A stretch of DNA of 61,225 bases from a virus: positions 1-61,225 of the IMG/VR virus record IMGVR_UViG_3300043437_000207. One strand, given 5' to 3'. The translations under genes were made by a program, and so were the position numbers. The notes under the pieces were generated by a model. It made no database searches, was not told the origin of the DNA, and worked only from the letters and a program-made list of their open reading frames with translations. Below, one piece after another: positions 41,201 to 48,606 of this stretch (position 1 is the first letter of the stretch; each line of letters begins with the position of its first letter).

Positions 41201-44078
41201 CCCAGGATCTTCTACAGTTTCTAAAGATAGATTACAATCTTTAGTAATGGGAGGGCATAATCCTAGTATAGAAAACTTGGCTATTTTAATGCACATGCTG
41301 CAGTTAGAAAAACAATTTAAGGGAATGGATGAATTGGAAATGGCATTTAGTCCAGACACAGGTTTAATGGATACTACTCTTCAGATTAAGAAGAGGGATG
41401 ATGCATTTAAACTATTTGATGAAACATCTAAAATTGATTCTGATTTCTTAAAAAGACTAAGAAATAATTCTATTCTTTCTTCATTCTATAAGAGTGGTTT
41501 GATTATGGATCTTGTAGTTCCATTATTTCCATTGAGACTTAATGAAACTATCTCAAAGTTTGTTGAGAAAAAGATAGACCAAACTAGAGATATGATTGTT
41601 CAAAAGTTTGGGCCTGGGGTAAAAGGAAAAGAAAGATTTATTAACATGTACAACAATGCAGTAGTAAATTACATTTTTCAGAATACCAAGTCTAACTCTC
41701 TTGATAATGATGGAAACGCAGTTACCCTACCGGAATCAGTTCACAGCTTACCAATTAAAGAAGTAACAACAGGTCCTGCAGTATCATTTACAGATAAGGA
41801 TGTAAAAGTTAATTTAGAACAAGCTAGAAAAGATTTTGATGCTAGGATATTCTTGAGTTCAAATAATACTCCTGAAGGTAACAGAGCTAAAAACTTAGAT
41901 ACATTTGATGCTGGAGAAAATCCTTTCCCAACATTTCCAACTTATCTTAAGTTTGCAATAGAGAAAGAATATTTAACTACTGTTTACACTAAAGAATCTT
42001 TAGCTAAGAATAAAGACTTTCTTAAGCTTTCTTTCCAAGCAGGCTCAGAAGATTTGGGTTATGATAAATACATTACTCAAACAGCATTGATGAACAGTTA
42101 TAACCGTGCATTTATTATGGGTACTACTAAGTATTCATATACTACAATGGTTATGGATATAATTAATGAGTTTGAAGACCAAAACATCAAAGATAACTTT
42201 CCTGTACTAGCTCAATTGGCTCCAGCTAAATTTACAAAAGATGTAAATGTTTTAGAGTTGAATGATAAAGCTACAGCTAAAGGAACTGTTGCTGATGATT
42301 ATTATAAAAATCTTAGACAACTAGCAGATTATACTGTAAGAAAAGTGGTAAACTCCAATAAGGAAGTTCAGAAAATGGATAATAATAGAATCAGTGATGT
42401 TTTCAAAAACTTTTCTATGTTTATGTATTATCAACATGGAACTGGTTATTCTAAATTAGGGTTTGTTAAAGTCTTGGATCCGGAGAAGTTTACTAAAATT
42501 ATGCAAAATGCTGCAAACTCTTTCTTGAATAATGATTTGTCAGAAGAAACATTAGAAAGAATCTATAACAGATTGAATGCAAAGTCTCAGTTTAAAAACT
42601 ACATGATTGACCCAAGTAATTTAAATGAAGAAGAATCTGTAGAAGATTTCTTAAGTACTTTTTCTGAAGATGACTTTGGAGATATGTCTGACTTCTTAGA
42701 ACAAGGTCCTACTCAACCAGCTATTAATGTTGATGAGTTTGATGTAGCAGATAAATTAACACCTATAGAACAAAACTTTGCAGATGGTCAAGGTGGTAGA
42801 CAAATGCAACCACAATTTAAAGGTAAGTCTACTATGGATCTTATTATATCAGGAGATAGAACTAGAACTACTAGAGCTAATACTGACATACAAAGAATGG
42901 CTAAGGATTATAACTTATCTAAAATATCAGATCTTGTAGGTAAACTTATAAGAATGACTGATAAAACAGGAAGACAAGTATATACTAGAATTACTAAAGT
43001 TACTCCATTTACACAAGAATATCAAGATGCCACATGGCAAAAAGAAGGTTGGGTAAAATCTGTAACAGATAAACATGTTGGTAATTATCCATATGCTATA
43101 GAGTTTGAAGTAGTAAATAAACCTACTCAACTATCCACTCAAAATCAACCTACAGAAGGTATTCCAAAAGGTCAAGAAGTTGTACCAGGTGTCTATGTTA
43201 ATCAAGGAGCTTTGACTCAAGATGAACAAATGGAGTTATTTGATTATTTAAAACCATATCTTGAAGAACAAGCTGCTAAAACTAATAAAGGTCAGAATGC
43301 AAGTAAAATGATCGGTCTTGGTTTAAGATGGGATTATAAAAGCAATAATGTTGGAAGAGCTGCTATCAATATTCCTGATGTAATTAATCCAGGTAATAAA
43401 ACTAAGTATGGTTATTATAATGTGTCTATCAATGATCAACCTCTTGGACAGATTACACCAAGATTTAAAGAGCTTATGCAAAAAGCTACAGGAGTTGACA
43501 TGACAAATTATGATGGAGCTATTATTAATCTTTATGAAAATGACTCATTTATTTCTTCACATAATGATGTTGATGAAAGTAAATCCGCTATACAATATCC
43601 TGTAATTGGAATTAATATTGGTGGTAAAGGTAATTTCTCAATTGAAAGAATACCTGGAGCAGGTGAGTTGAGTTTAGAAGCTGGAACAGGTTATGTGTTT
43701 GGAGTTGATGGTGTAAATAGAGAAGTATGGCATAGAACATTCCCTACTAAACAAGATACATTCTTACCTGAACTTACTACTAGAATTGATGGTAAAACAT
43801 ATCCAGCTGGATCTTATAGGGTGACTATTACTATGAGAAGGGTAGAACCACTTCTTCCGGAGATGCCAATAGTACCTGCTATTAATGCTGAACAGTTACC
43901 AGTGGAAACAGTAGCTGCGGGCAGTACAGTTATAATTAGTGAATTTTATAATGATCTTACTGAAGAACACAAAAAAATATTAGGTAACTTAGAGGACTTA
44001 ATAGCTGAGTATGATGAAATACCATTTGACTATTCAGAAGAAAAATATATTGAAAGTTTAAAATGTAAATTATCATGA
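32298..44078 (+). CDS. Giant virion RNA polymerase fused to zincin, ASCH-like and AlkB-like domains (3926 aa)
   Basis: 3926 residues. (1) H868-E-A-W-H872 with D912-E-L-L-A-E-D-F downstream is a zincin metallopeptidase signature. (2) The RNA polymerase active site: G2492-P-R-I-P-T (compare the R-x-P-T element of bacterial beta') lies ~40 residues before A-G-S-D2533-F-D2535-V-D2537-K, the metal-binding loop of the double-psi beta-barrel. It resembles the DFDID loop reported for crAss-like phage phi14:2 polymerase. (3) Residues ~3500-3608 (FKGKSTMDLIISGDRTRTTR) look like an ASCH/PUA-type fold. (4) The C-terminal ~300 residues are AlkB-like: N-L-Y-x8-H3755-x-D3757, H3812, R3841-x5-R3847. The gene sits 4 bases after the nuclease giant and overlaps the next by 4. 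The polymerase is expected to be packaged and to transcribe early genes. Whether the chain is cleaved is unknown. Confidence 0.85.
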   Translation: MISCPITQLPLENFYKYVFRAIKDRLGNDKTFDVNDFMEKLFEESVKKADPETAAKWLQSTPRVINLIITKSFSDKIPLVKGLENIYGLMADFSKPNGEGFQNVLKKYIKPVDTKDLKGEAAHQLSLEFSDEEEEGPEDEKKETNPRVEARLKTPVVMSGTLQSFVPVDPSRKTDTYSERLDKPRAQILTNLAILGDALSMQDPFDGEFTYQGKKVKVKATNLYTFAQQNFNDLDPTTQQEIKDSNFYTSTGRNKEGVTQSDKRVILVITDDAGQNLYFDTEGNLTTKGNGTLVYQFMRDVRQTSKGYTVTDIYGKEEQLMPIETYAQLTYDEKIDGDYPTYLEKVKDDREKELKRLFQIRESALGNDMMLEFSGLSAGVTSDLTATKLPLSDFLKIPGATKKDLKSIRTLKKAEGNFGEGRAVINLNGTDFQVNRSSMPDSVADQIAAVMFDPNIPFETKKDFYSQFIPEDSTTKLAYTMRKHEIIPDMVNQSFRIKLYDKVGDKYGFVTEPIFDFVISKAVLDKASREKLDAGIKTFSDTLKSGRANGKATYMSYKSDLLNDEEYLVYNSNTKQIEVANYIDFLSTLDGYVDLFDGDPGFYNKHLLFNEENKVEKEIKIASAAASQTFEEALEESIKLAEERKALENADKSPMEIEAQVIADRALSPEFRAQLAQQGMEGKYDTYYYAASLIQAINTNISQRYTREAAEQLRDIFAGARYINGKQINTVTDIINRAFPKAEGPLQREVEIIQKTVEPEMPDPTTINPSPKKGSLRSRAPKNDSLNREGYMADEIGEEDTAKVLDWWNNTALGKELQKHIELQHAFNLVNSDVFARFVVSGATLANPDIKGKIQINKGVGTLVDVYHEAWHGFSQLFLTRQEKYSLYDEVINYKDASGNQPYKSMDYKAVDELLAEDFRTYMKSNYIKKGSPIRNKLFRKIMNFIRSLFGKKAINPTEVITDVMNVPAVRELFEKLNYSSNKKSFVRSYKANMDNVDFMMLNRGISKLNRPSDSALSDQDSRLVSDTMDMIISDFVDDWYRERVEEAEETGNYNSLKSGTIGLLIDPDHRAFMYEVIKERLQDKLDEFKEKLHSQEGVTPFSEIKALESSDPNQKTIESEAVAVLRSNKGEDKYVFLKSQIDGFDNLDANMRRGTRVRGESWHGIKIVGDFYSHKSIKKGKKPVGIIVVSSLEDAQVQFDNYKAGGAEEYTDFEVKDVPDYMLSAEQEFMLDNVRILQAAVDNFGDPQWDIKGIEATGTIAYHLENSDFDLSKKKYELDFDMLDENGDEIDEDQENETHDSETPFGSSAGTKKSLMQLADKEVIYILKSLYKVDRNGNVAYNRLGFKERADFKKVWNIVTKAIGGIRDREKAYETLMAEAENFPEIAQLIETKFPDPRLITNTFEIDVSNSFWQTFAKPSVKYWQFTVFPQYEPGTNFLTGETENVLKGFEADVTQSSIEVDSTIRKFESIFKSSIANDYIEKNSDNQSTLKLDDVITAFENKKYPGQLDTSKAFEFAAALGMKLDALPVIKKNIEDRAEYFGLPYIYDIIKDFAGIQKSNKSTEQQLEYLNKFVSNPIGTLRGEIPKGILKSFKKEVAEKNILKRIAELQSQYGYDSANPGILLPDGNRVFENVNHSQVTVTVDAINNVENLSDFWSKPELGYMSHLRPGKSFFTLRSKIFGAMFDTAQGTFDRKGTRSLELLQTAGTQIAEMEGVNTSDLDKLGKFFQEFHTMSLNGIAEFIRHAEKKSAYGIKLLGGKMKVIVNGITNGVDQNLYIDISKFVTKPNEQISDGEIVAVGGYFLDYIAAEFDRIRYFKQNPQDLKNIKGYNREIKDKNDKLIGRAGEFFTAFDNILRDQTKKDLYALASDPLVDLPTHIRNNQGLYLKIQQDIADYFTEKTEAMYNDYFKDLPYVDNKVYEKAGIETKGDISDESKKAVLKSYLFNDWIHKFEMFNIFNGDLSQFNHDKQQASKRAPGSTSDGDGFVNDKYMHEFINKVFNKNTYAKKLAKETGLDLDKFVMNGTLNTGVIADAERKSVYLDEMLESWKEQYTAALTPLYTDKAALKKEIDRRLAKDAKAYKKMTESDGAAFMTFDAYRTLKKQGKSWTIPQETLYQQIVAGEQVDPLKVKEFFPIYKLHYYGSIANAPIATTGMHKFAVAPIIPTIAVKGTELYNLHVKMMKENLQYVAFGSGSKVATLTMTGDFDNIFGDETQKTVSADAPIRKNVIYLEYLKDVTKVASKLKKEISYPTQKRVLLLDGLFNVGDVINKANAEIANNYKANVKDYTETLALDLLNKIGYEYDPKTEKYVGKLDKFIELIRDELGAKEVPEHLIKLLDTTLSDQLSMDFSIHPEADMLEKVIVNRIQKSIIKQKTKGESMVQAPSTFYNGVWDSAYQRDEAIKNNDELIRKYLGSNNLPFYTRGKLNKDGTRQPTSAMKVAIPMNGDFLNILNLKHPDGELIGTTDRLNELIKNDEWLDKNRELITIVGPRIPTDAANSMEFAEVWHFLDASAGNTVIVPTEIVAKAGSDFDVDKIFFMLPNINSDGTLTKAPAENLEQLTKMVKESNSVSKKVRKEKGLPNPQALIDQYKKAAQNKLIKNTRDILSLPDNYASLTKPNNTYLVEDEVEFYDKYSRGYNNKKNAHGESVRINGDKEVMSPSRSLDNDYNLSQHEAMLSGNMPLGIMAKKNKVHALFKSVGAIMPLSYNATVWNDETKKYDEIPAQYDVVIRMRHNKTMFNENISLSNQNNVDGEKIGDIFSHGLQGLLDRANNPFPFKLQIVKEALGTINHLIEAGVSVPEVFAFINNPWIVDYIQKQMYYGGSMAKLQEAPVPSHQVKSTAFRETVASLVSAGGEEMKKIVKQVANYANDRRMMDIADMLKQKDQDKVYIIKTKDAEGEEVLKKATGKRIFHSNDFPVDQIIELKEFEENTDYDSLKTLFKRSGGIANNDNFYYASEALWNRAFPGSSTVSKDRLQSLVMGGHNPSIENLAILMHMLQLEKQFKGMDELEMAFSPDTGLMDTTLQIKKRDDAFKLFDETSKIDSDFLKRLRNNSILSSFYKSGLIMDLVVPLFPLRLNETISKFVEKKIDQTRDMIVQKFGPGVKGKERFINMYNNAVVNYIFQNTKSNSLDNDGNAVTLPESVHSLPIKEVTTGPAVSFTDKDVKVNLEQARKDFDARIFLSSNNTPEGNRAKNLDTFDAGENPFPTFPTYLKFAIEKEYLTTVYTKESLAKNKDFLKLSFQAGSEDLGYDKYITQTALMNSYNRAFIMGTTKYSYTTMVMDIINEFEDQNIKDNFPVLAQLAPAKFTKDVNVLELNDKATAKGTVADDYYKNLRQLADYTVRKVVNSNKEVQKMDNNRISDVFKNFSMFMYYQHGTGYSKLGFVKVLDPEKFTKIMQNAANSFLNNDLSEETLERIYNRLNAKSQFKNYMIDPSNLNEEESVEDFLSTFSEDDFGDMSDFLEQGPTQPAINVDEFDVADKLTPIEQNFADGQGGRQMQPQFKGKSTMDLIISGDRTRTTRANTDIQRMAKDYNLSKISDLVGKLIRMTDKTGRQVYTRITKVTPFTQEYQDATWQKEGWVKSVTDKHVGNYPYAIEFEVVNKPTQLSTQNQPTEGIPKGQEVVPGVYVNQGALTQDEQMELFDYLKPYLEEQAAKTNKGQNASKMIGLGLRWDYKSNNVGRAAINIPDVINPGNKTKYGYYNVSINDQPLGQITPRFKELMQKATGVDMTNYDGAIINLYENDSFISSHNDVDESKSAIQYPVIGINIGGKGNFSIERIPGAGELSLEAGTGYVFGVDGVNREVWHRTFPTKQDTFLPELTTRIDGKTYPAGSYRVTITMRRVEPLLPEMPIVPAINAEQLPVETVAAGSTVIISEFYNDLTEEHKKILGNLEDLIAEYDEIPFDYSEEKYIESLKCKLS

Positions 44079-44998
44079 GTTGTATAAACAAAGCAGATAA
44101 AGGTTATAAGGCTTTGCAGAGTGTCTATGGTGACGCTCTGGCAGAGGCTTTTGTCCGTGGGTATCCTACAAATACTGGAAGGTCAGAAGACTCAACATTT
44201 GATATTCCTACTAAGCAAGAAGTTAAAGACTGGCTTACTGAGAAAAAGAAAAACATTCCTAGTTTTATTAAGAGAGCAATGGAGCTTAATCCATACATGT
44301 CAGAGACAGCACTTAAAAGTATGTTGAAAGGTGTTATAAGTAAATACCAAGATGCCTACTTTATTACCACTGGTTTTATAAATTCAAGGTTACCATCTAT
44401 AAATGTTGAAGCTTTAGAAATTATATATAAGCCAAACAAAAAGGTAATGCAAATGTTACAAGAGGCTTATCCTGATATTTTTAAATTGCGTGAAACAAGA
44501 GATCCAAACTCAATAATAGTAGAGATCACTCCTAGAGTTAAATCTGAGACTGATGATCTTTTTGAGGATATTGAAGAAGAGATGTCTAGTGCTGATGAAA
44601 TAGATTTGGAAGATAGTTTGCGCACCTATCAGTCTATAGTAGAGACAAATAGAGGACGTAAACCTGTAGAGTTTATGGCAGGCACTTTAAAATGGCAGTT
44701 AAACAAAAATGGTTTATACAATTTAGTAGATAAGTATAACAATGATGTTTACTTTAGAAACATGGATTTAGAAACTGGAGAAATGGTTCCAGAAGGAGAT
44801 CCTGGTGTGCCTCTTGATGAAGCAAAAAGAGATAGAATTTTCAGAGCAGTATTGCAAATGATTAAAGAACAAAGATTTGATGAGTATCTTGCTGTAAAAG
44901 GTATTGATACTGCAGATATCTATGAGTCTTTAAGAGATGCAAAAACTGATAAAGATTTAAATAAAGTTATAGAAACCTTATTGAAAGCAATATGTTAA
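44075..44998 (+). CDS. RNA polymerase-module virion protein candidate (307 aa)
   Basis: 307 residues. It overlaps the RNA polymerase gene (ATGA) and, by seven bases, the next gene, so the three are translated as a unit. The N-terminus MSCINKADKGYKALQSVYGDAL shares a plan with MLSCPRKTSREWQDVLARAHG of the following protein: Cys near residue 3-4, basic residues, an aromatic and a 'small-Gly-Asp/Asn' turn. The middle is acidic (DDLFEDIEEEMSSADEIDLED), and the remainder is charged helices. No catalytic motif was recognised. It may be an accessory to the polymerase or an ejected protein; position is the only support. Confidence 0.45.
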   Translation: MSCINKADKGYKALQSVYGDALAEAFVRGYPTNTGRSEDSTFDIPTKQEVKDWLTEKKKNIPSFIKRAMELNPYMSETALKSMLKGVISKYQDAYFITTGFINSRLPSINVEALEIIYKPNKKVMQMLQEAYPDIFKLRETRDPNSIIVEITPRVKSETDDLFEDIEEEMSSADEIDLEDSLRTYQSIVETNRGRKPVEFMAGTLKWQLNKNGLYNLVDKYNNDVYFRNMDLETGEMVPEGDPGVPLDEAKRDRIFRAVLQMIKEQRFDEYLAVKGIDTADIYESLRDAKTDKDLNKVIETLLKAIC

Positions 44999-47900
44999 GT
45001 TGTCCAAGAAAAACAAGTAGAGAATGGCAAGATGTTCTTGCAAGAGCTCATGGTAATGAAGATGAAGCAATGAGAATTTGGATTGAAGAAGAGTATGAAT
45101 TCAATCCAGATTTAAATGTTGTAGTTAAAGAAGAGAACTATGAGGATGAACGTCAAGGAGTGCCTGGCCAAGAAGAGCTGGAGAATGATGATTTTTCTGG
45201 ATTAGTACAAAGAATCAAAGTTTACATCAACAAACAAATTGAGATCTTAAACAGTAAGAAGATTGCAAATGTAAAGTACAAGCAAAGTAAGTTAAAAGAA
45301 TTACTTACTGCTGTGGAAACTATGGATGGTGTAGCTTCAATTGGAATGTTTGTCAAGGATGCCTATGATAAAGCTAAACAAGTAGAGATTAGATTTGGTA
45401 AGCTATTAGCTAATAAAAAGAACATGACTTCTAAAGAGATCATGATTGAGCTGACTGGTATCAATGACTTTGCAAATAGCTATTCTATCTTAGATGAAAT
45501 TGACTCAGCTGATATGATGGACTATTTTACAACAGGAGCTGGAGTAGAAGATACATATGGCCCAATGACACCACAAAAGATGTTAACGGACGCTATTAAA
45601 ATCAGAGACAAGGTGAAGAAAAAAGTAGTCACTGAAGCTATTCCTCTTATGGCAGAGTATTTAGTGGAGTATAAGTCTACCCTACAAGACAAAACCATTC
45701 CTGAAGCAATTGCAAGATTACAACAAGAGATAAAAGACATTGAAGCTAATACAAAAATGTCTGATAAGACCAAAGCATCTGAAATAAAAAAGAAGCAAGA
45801 CTCACTTAAACTTTGGGAAGGATTTGATGTTGACCAAGGGTCAATGGAGAAGATTCTTAAGATGGCCAATAGGGATGAAGGAGTTCTTGACTTTTTGCTT
45901 TCACCTCTTATTACATCTTCTGATAGTGCTATGGCTTTATTTGCTAAGTCTGTTAAGAGTCAGTTAGAATTTGCTAGACAAAAGGATATCAAAGTCAGAG
46001 ACAGACTGGTTGATGCATTTCAGAAGTATAGAAAGACAGCTCCGGCTTCTTCAGATAACACAGCTAAATTCAATGAAGGAATTTATGATGAAGTTGAGAT
46101 ACCTATATATGATAAAGACGGTAGTATTTCCGGAAGCAGAAAAGAAGTACAGTTTGTTCAGAAGTTTGACATGAGTAAGTTTAACAAAGTAAAAAGAGAA
46201 TTCTTTGAAAAGTTGGGCCCATTGCCACAGAAAGTTGGAGAAAAAGCTACTAAGGAAGAAGCAGCTAAAATCAAGGCTTGGTGGGAGGCCCGCAATAAAT
46301 GGTATATAGATAATACACAAGCAAGACCAAAAGAAGAAAGAGATAAGATCATTCTCCAGATGCAAAAGGATAGAGACAACAAAATTATTAGTGAGGATGA
46401 TTACAATAAATGGCAAAGAAAAAATGTAAATGAGTATAAAGGTGTAGTAAATTACTTTGATGATCTTGCAACTCCATCTAATAAATATAAGAGTGATAAG
46501 TGGGATGCCATGTATGACTCTAATGATGTTGCAAAGAATGAGAAAGGTAGATATCATGCTGAGTTACTTAAGATTTATTTTGAAGCTCAAGCTAAACTTC
46601 CTGAATCACAGCAAAAAGAATTCAGAGTTCCTTCTGTTTCTAAGTCTGATCTAGAAAGAATAATGCAAAACGGTCTTAAAGACTTTGCTAAAACAAATGT
46701 AAGTGAAGCTGTCAAAATGCAATCATGGGATACAGAGTTTAAATTAGGTTCATTATCTGAGGAAGATGTAAAGTTCTTACCTATTTATTATACACAGAAG
46801 ATGGATGCTAAAGATGTTACACTAGATTTTGCAATGTCTGTTCTTGTCTTTAGTGCTATGGCCAATAAGTATGAAGCTTTGAATAATATAAATGCTGAAA
46901 CATCTCTTATGAAAACTATTGTTGGTGCCCGTAAAGTTCCAGAAACAAATAGTAAAGGTCAAGGTATACTAGATGCATTTGCAAAGAAGTATGGTTATGA
47001 AGAGTACATCCGTCAGAATGGTGAGAGTTATTCTAAAAAACATCTTGATGCATTTATAGACATGGTTATTTATGGTGAGATGCAAAAAGCTGAGGAGATC
47101 TTTGGTGGATTATCACTTACTAAAATTACCAATACTGCTATGAGTTACTCAGCAATTACTACAATTGCAGCTGATTTACTTAAAGGTGTGGCCAATAACT
47201 TACAAGGTAATATCCAAATAATGATTGAAGCTGTAGGTGGACAGTTCTTCAACCGTAAAAATCTAAGAAGAGGTAAAGCATTTCTTGCTAAAAACTTACC
47301 GGGAATCTTAAGTGATTTTGGAAAACCTGCCCCTACTAGCCTAGCAGGAAAGTTAGTAGAAAAATATGATCCAATGCAAGGTAACTTCAAAGATAACTAT
47401 GGTAAGAAAGTAAGTATGAGTATGGCAAATAAATTATTCCGTACAGATACTCTTTTCTTTAACCAACACTTTGGTGAATATGAAATCCAGGTATCAACCA
47501 TGTTTGCATTATTTGATTCTATTAAAGTTTTAGATAAAGCTACAGGAGAAGAAATAACATTACTACAAGCATATAATACCTATGGTGCAGATGAGGCACA
47601 CAGCAAAATAAAAATTGCAAAGACTAATAGCAAGGGTGAAGCAGAACTAGATCAAGATGGTAAACCTTTGTATGTTCCTTTTGGGGAAACACAAAGACAA
47701 GATATACAAGCTAGACTTCATGGGTTAAACAAGTATATGCATGGTGTTTATAATGATTTTGATAAAGGTACAATTCAGAAACATTCTCTTGGCCGCCTAG
47801 CATTAATGTGGAGAAAACATGTTGCTCCAGGTTATAAGAGAAGATTCAAACGTGTATCTATGGATCATGAAATTGGTACACCAACTGAAGGATACTATAG

Positions 47901-48423
47901 AACATTTGGAGATACTATGATGTCTGATATTAGACAGTATAAATTCAATGTAATTAAAAACTGGTCAACATATACACCCTATCAGAAAGCACAAATAAGT
48001 AAAGTACTTGCTGAGTTAAGTATTATTATGGCTTTGTCTACTCTAGCATTTATACTGACCAATATATTAGTAGATCCAGATGATGATGAAAGAGAAGCAA
48101 TCCAAGATAATTATCTTTATAACTTCTTATTGTATGAGACACTCAGAATGAGATCTGAAACTGCATCATATATTAATCCTATTGATGCTGTCAGAGTATT
48201 AAGATCTCCATCAGCTATGACAAGTACATTTGATAGAATAATTAAATTTGGAAATCAGGTTATGCCTTGGAACATTACTGAAGAGTATGAACGCAAGACA
48301 GGTATATGGGAAAAAGGAGATAACAAAGCTTGGGCAGCATTCTTAAAATTAATGGGATTCTCTGGATACAATACTAATCCGGAACAAGCATGGAAATCAT
48401 TTGAATCAACATTCTTTAAATAA
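44992..48423 (+). CDS. Large internal virion protein with C-terminal membrane helix (1143 aa)
   Basis: 1143 residues. The N-terminus (LSCPRKTSREWQDVLARAHGNEDEAMRIW) resembles N-terminal modules of polyvalent phage proteins that enter the host with DNA. The centre is long, charged and helical (KVKKKVVTEAIPLMAEYLVEY). Residues ~1011-1027 form a hydrophobic segment (IIMALSTLAFILTNILV) followed by DPDDDE, consistent with one membrane helix. The last 100 residues are aromatic and conserved-looking (GFSGYNTNPEQAWKSFESTF). It is the last giant of the module. A role in forming or anchoring an ejection conduit is inferred; no enzymatic motif is seen. Confidence 0.55.
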   Translation: MLSCPRKTSREWQDVLARAHGNEDEAMRIWIEEEYEFNPDLNVVVKEENYEDERQGVPGQEELENDDFSGLVQRIKVYINKQIEILNSKKIANVKYKQSKLKELLTAVETMDGVASIGMFVKDAYDKAKQVEIRFGKLLANKKNMTSKEIMIELTGINDFANSYSILDEIDSADMMDYFTTGAGVEDTYGPMTPQKMLTDAIKIRDKVKKKVVTEAIPLMAEYLVEYKSTLQDKTIPEAIARLQQEIKDIEANTKMSDKTKASEIKKKQDSLKLWEGFDVDQGSMEKILKMANRDEGVLDFLLSPLITSSDSAMALFAKSVKSQLEFARQKDIKVRDRLVDAFQKYRKTAPASSDNTAKFNEGIYDEVEIPIYDKDGSISGSRKEVQFVQKFDMSKFNKVKREFFEKLGPLPQKVGEKATKEEAAKIKAWWEARNKWYIDNTQARPKEERDKIILQMQKDRDNKIISEDDYNKWQRKNVNEYKGVVNYFDDLATPSNKYKSDKWDAMYDSNDVAKNEKGRYHAELLKIYFEAQAKLPESQQKEFRVPSVSKSDLERIMQNGLKDFAKTNVSEAVKMQSWDTEFKLGSLSEEDVKFLPIYYTQKMDAKDVTLDFAMSVLVFSAMANKYEALNNINAETSLMKTIVGARKVPETNSKGQGILDAFAKKYGYEEYIRQNGESYSKKHLDAFIDMVIYGEMQKAEEIFGGLSLTKITNTAMSYSAITTIAADLLKGVANNLQGNIQIMIEAVGGQFFNRKNLRRGKAFLAKNLPGILSDFGKPAPTSLAGKLVEKYDPMQGNFKDNYGKKVSMSMANKLFRTDTLFFNQHFGEYEIQVSTMFALFDSIKVLDKATGEEITLLQAYNTYGADEAHSKIKIAKTNSKGEAELDQDGKPLYVPFGETQRQDIQARLHGLNKYMHGVYNDFDKGTIQKHSLGRLALMWRKHVAPGYKRRFKRVSMDHEIGTPTEGYYRTFGDTMMSDIRQYKFNVIKNWSTYTPYQKAQISKVLAELSIIMALSTLAFILTNILVDPDDDEREAIQDNYLYNFLLYETLRMRSETASYINPIDAVRVLRSPSAMTSTFDRIIKFGNQVMPWNITEEYERKTGIWEKGDNKAWAAFLKLMGFSGYNTNPEQAWKSFESTFFK

Positions 48424-48430
48424 AATAACA

Positions 48431-48571
48431 ATGGCAAAAGTAGGAACAGCAACAGTAAGAGCATACACCGCAGTAAAAAAATCACGTCCGGGAGTACATG
48501 CAAAAACAAAATCTTCTAAGATGAAGAAATCTAAACACTACACTAAGTCTTATAGAGGACAAGGAAGGTAG
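48431..48571 (+). CDS. Small basic conserved protein (46 aa)
   Basis: ATG at 48431, TAG at 48569. The product is 46 residues and rich in Lys and Arg (KKSRPGVHAKTKSSKMKKSK, ending KSYRGQGR) with no acidic residues. Similar Lys-rich proteins with a '(R/K)PG-(I/V)-HAKTK...YRGQGR' pattern are familiar from phages of Bacteroidota, though their role is not known to me. It lies 7 bases after the 1143-aa gene and closes the plus-strand block, so it is probably expressed late. A DNA- or RNA-binding packaging function would fit the charge but is speculation. Confidence 0.7.
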   Translation: MAKVGTATVRAYTAVKKSRPGVHAKTKSSKMKKSKHYTKSYRGQGR

Positions 48572-48579
48572 TTAGACAG

Positions 48580-48606
48580 AAAAAAAAGGGGACCATTACA
48601 GTCCCC
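48580..48606 (-). terminator. Rho-independent terminator of the minus-strand block at the convergence point
   Basis: Read on the minus strand, GGGGAC (48606-48601) pairs with GTCCCC (48593-48588) around TGTAATG, followed by eight Ts (48587-48580). The TAA of the 117-aa gene (48598-48596) falls inside the loop. The T-run favours minus-strand termination. The plus-strand side has only a weak T-tract. Confidence 0.75.

Noticed and set aside
46051-46557. 168-codon minus-strand frame opposite the 1143-aa gene
   Set aside because: Hydrophobic Ile/Phe/Leu-rich antisense of a Lys/Asp-rich gene; no leader, motif or operon partner.
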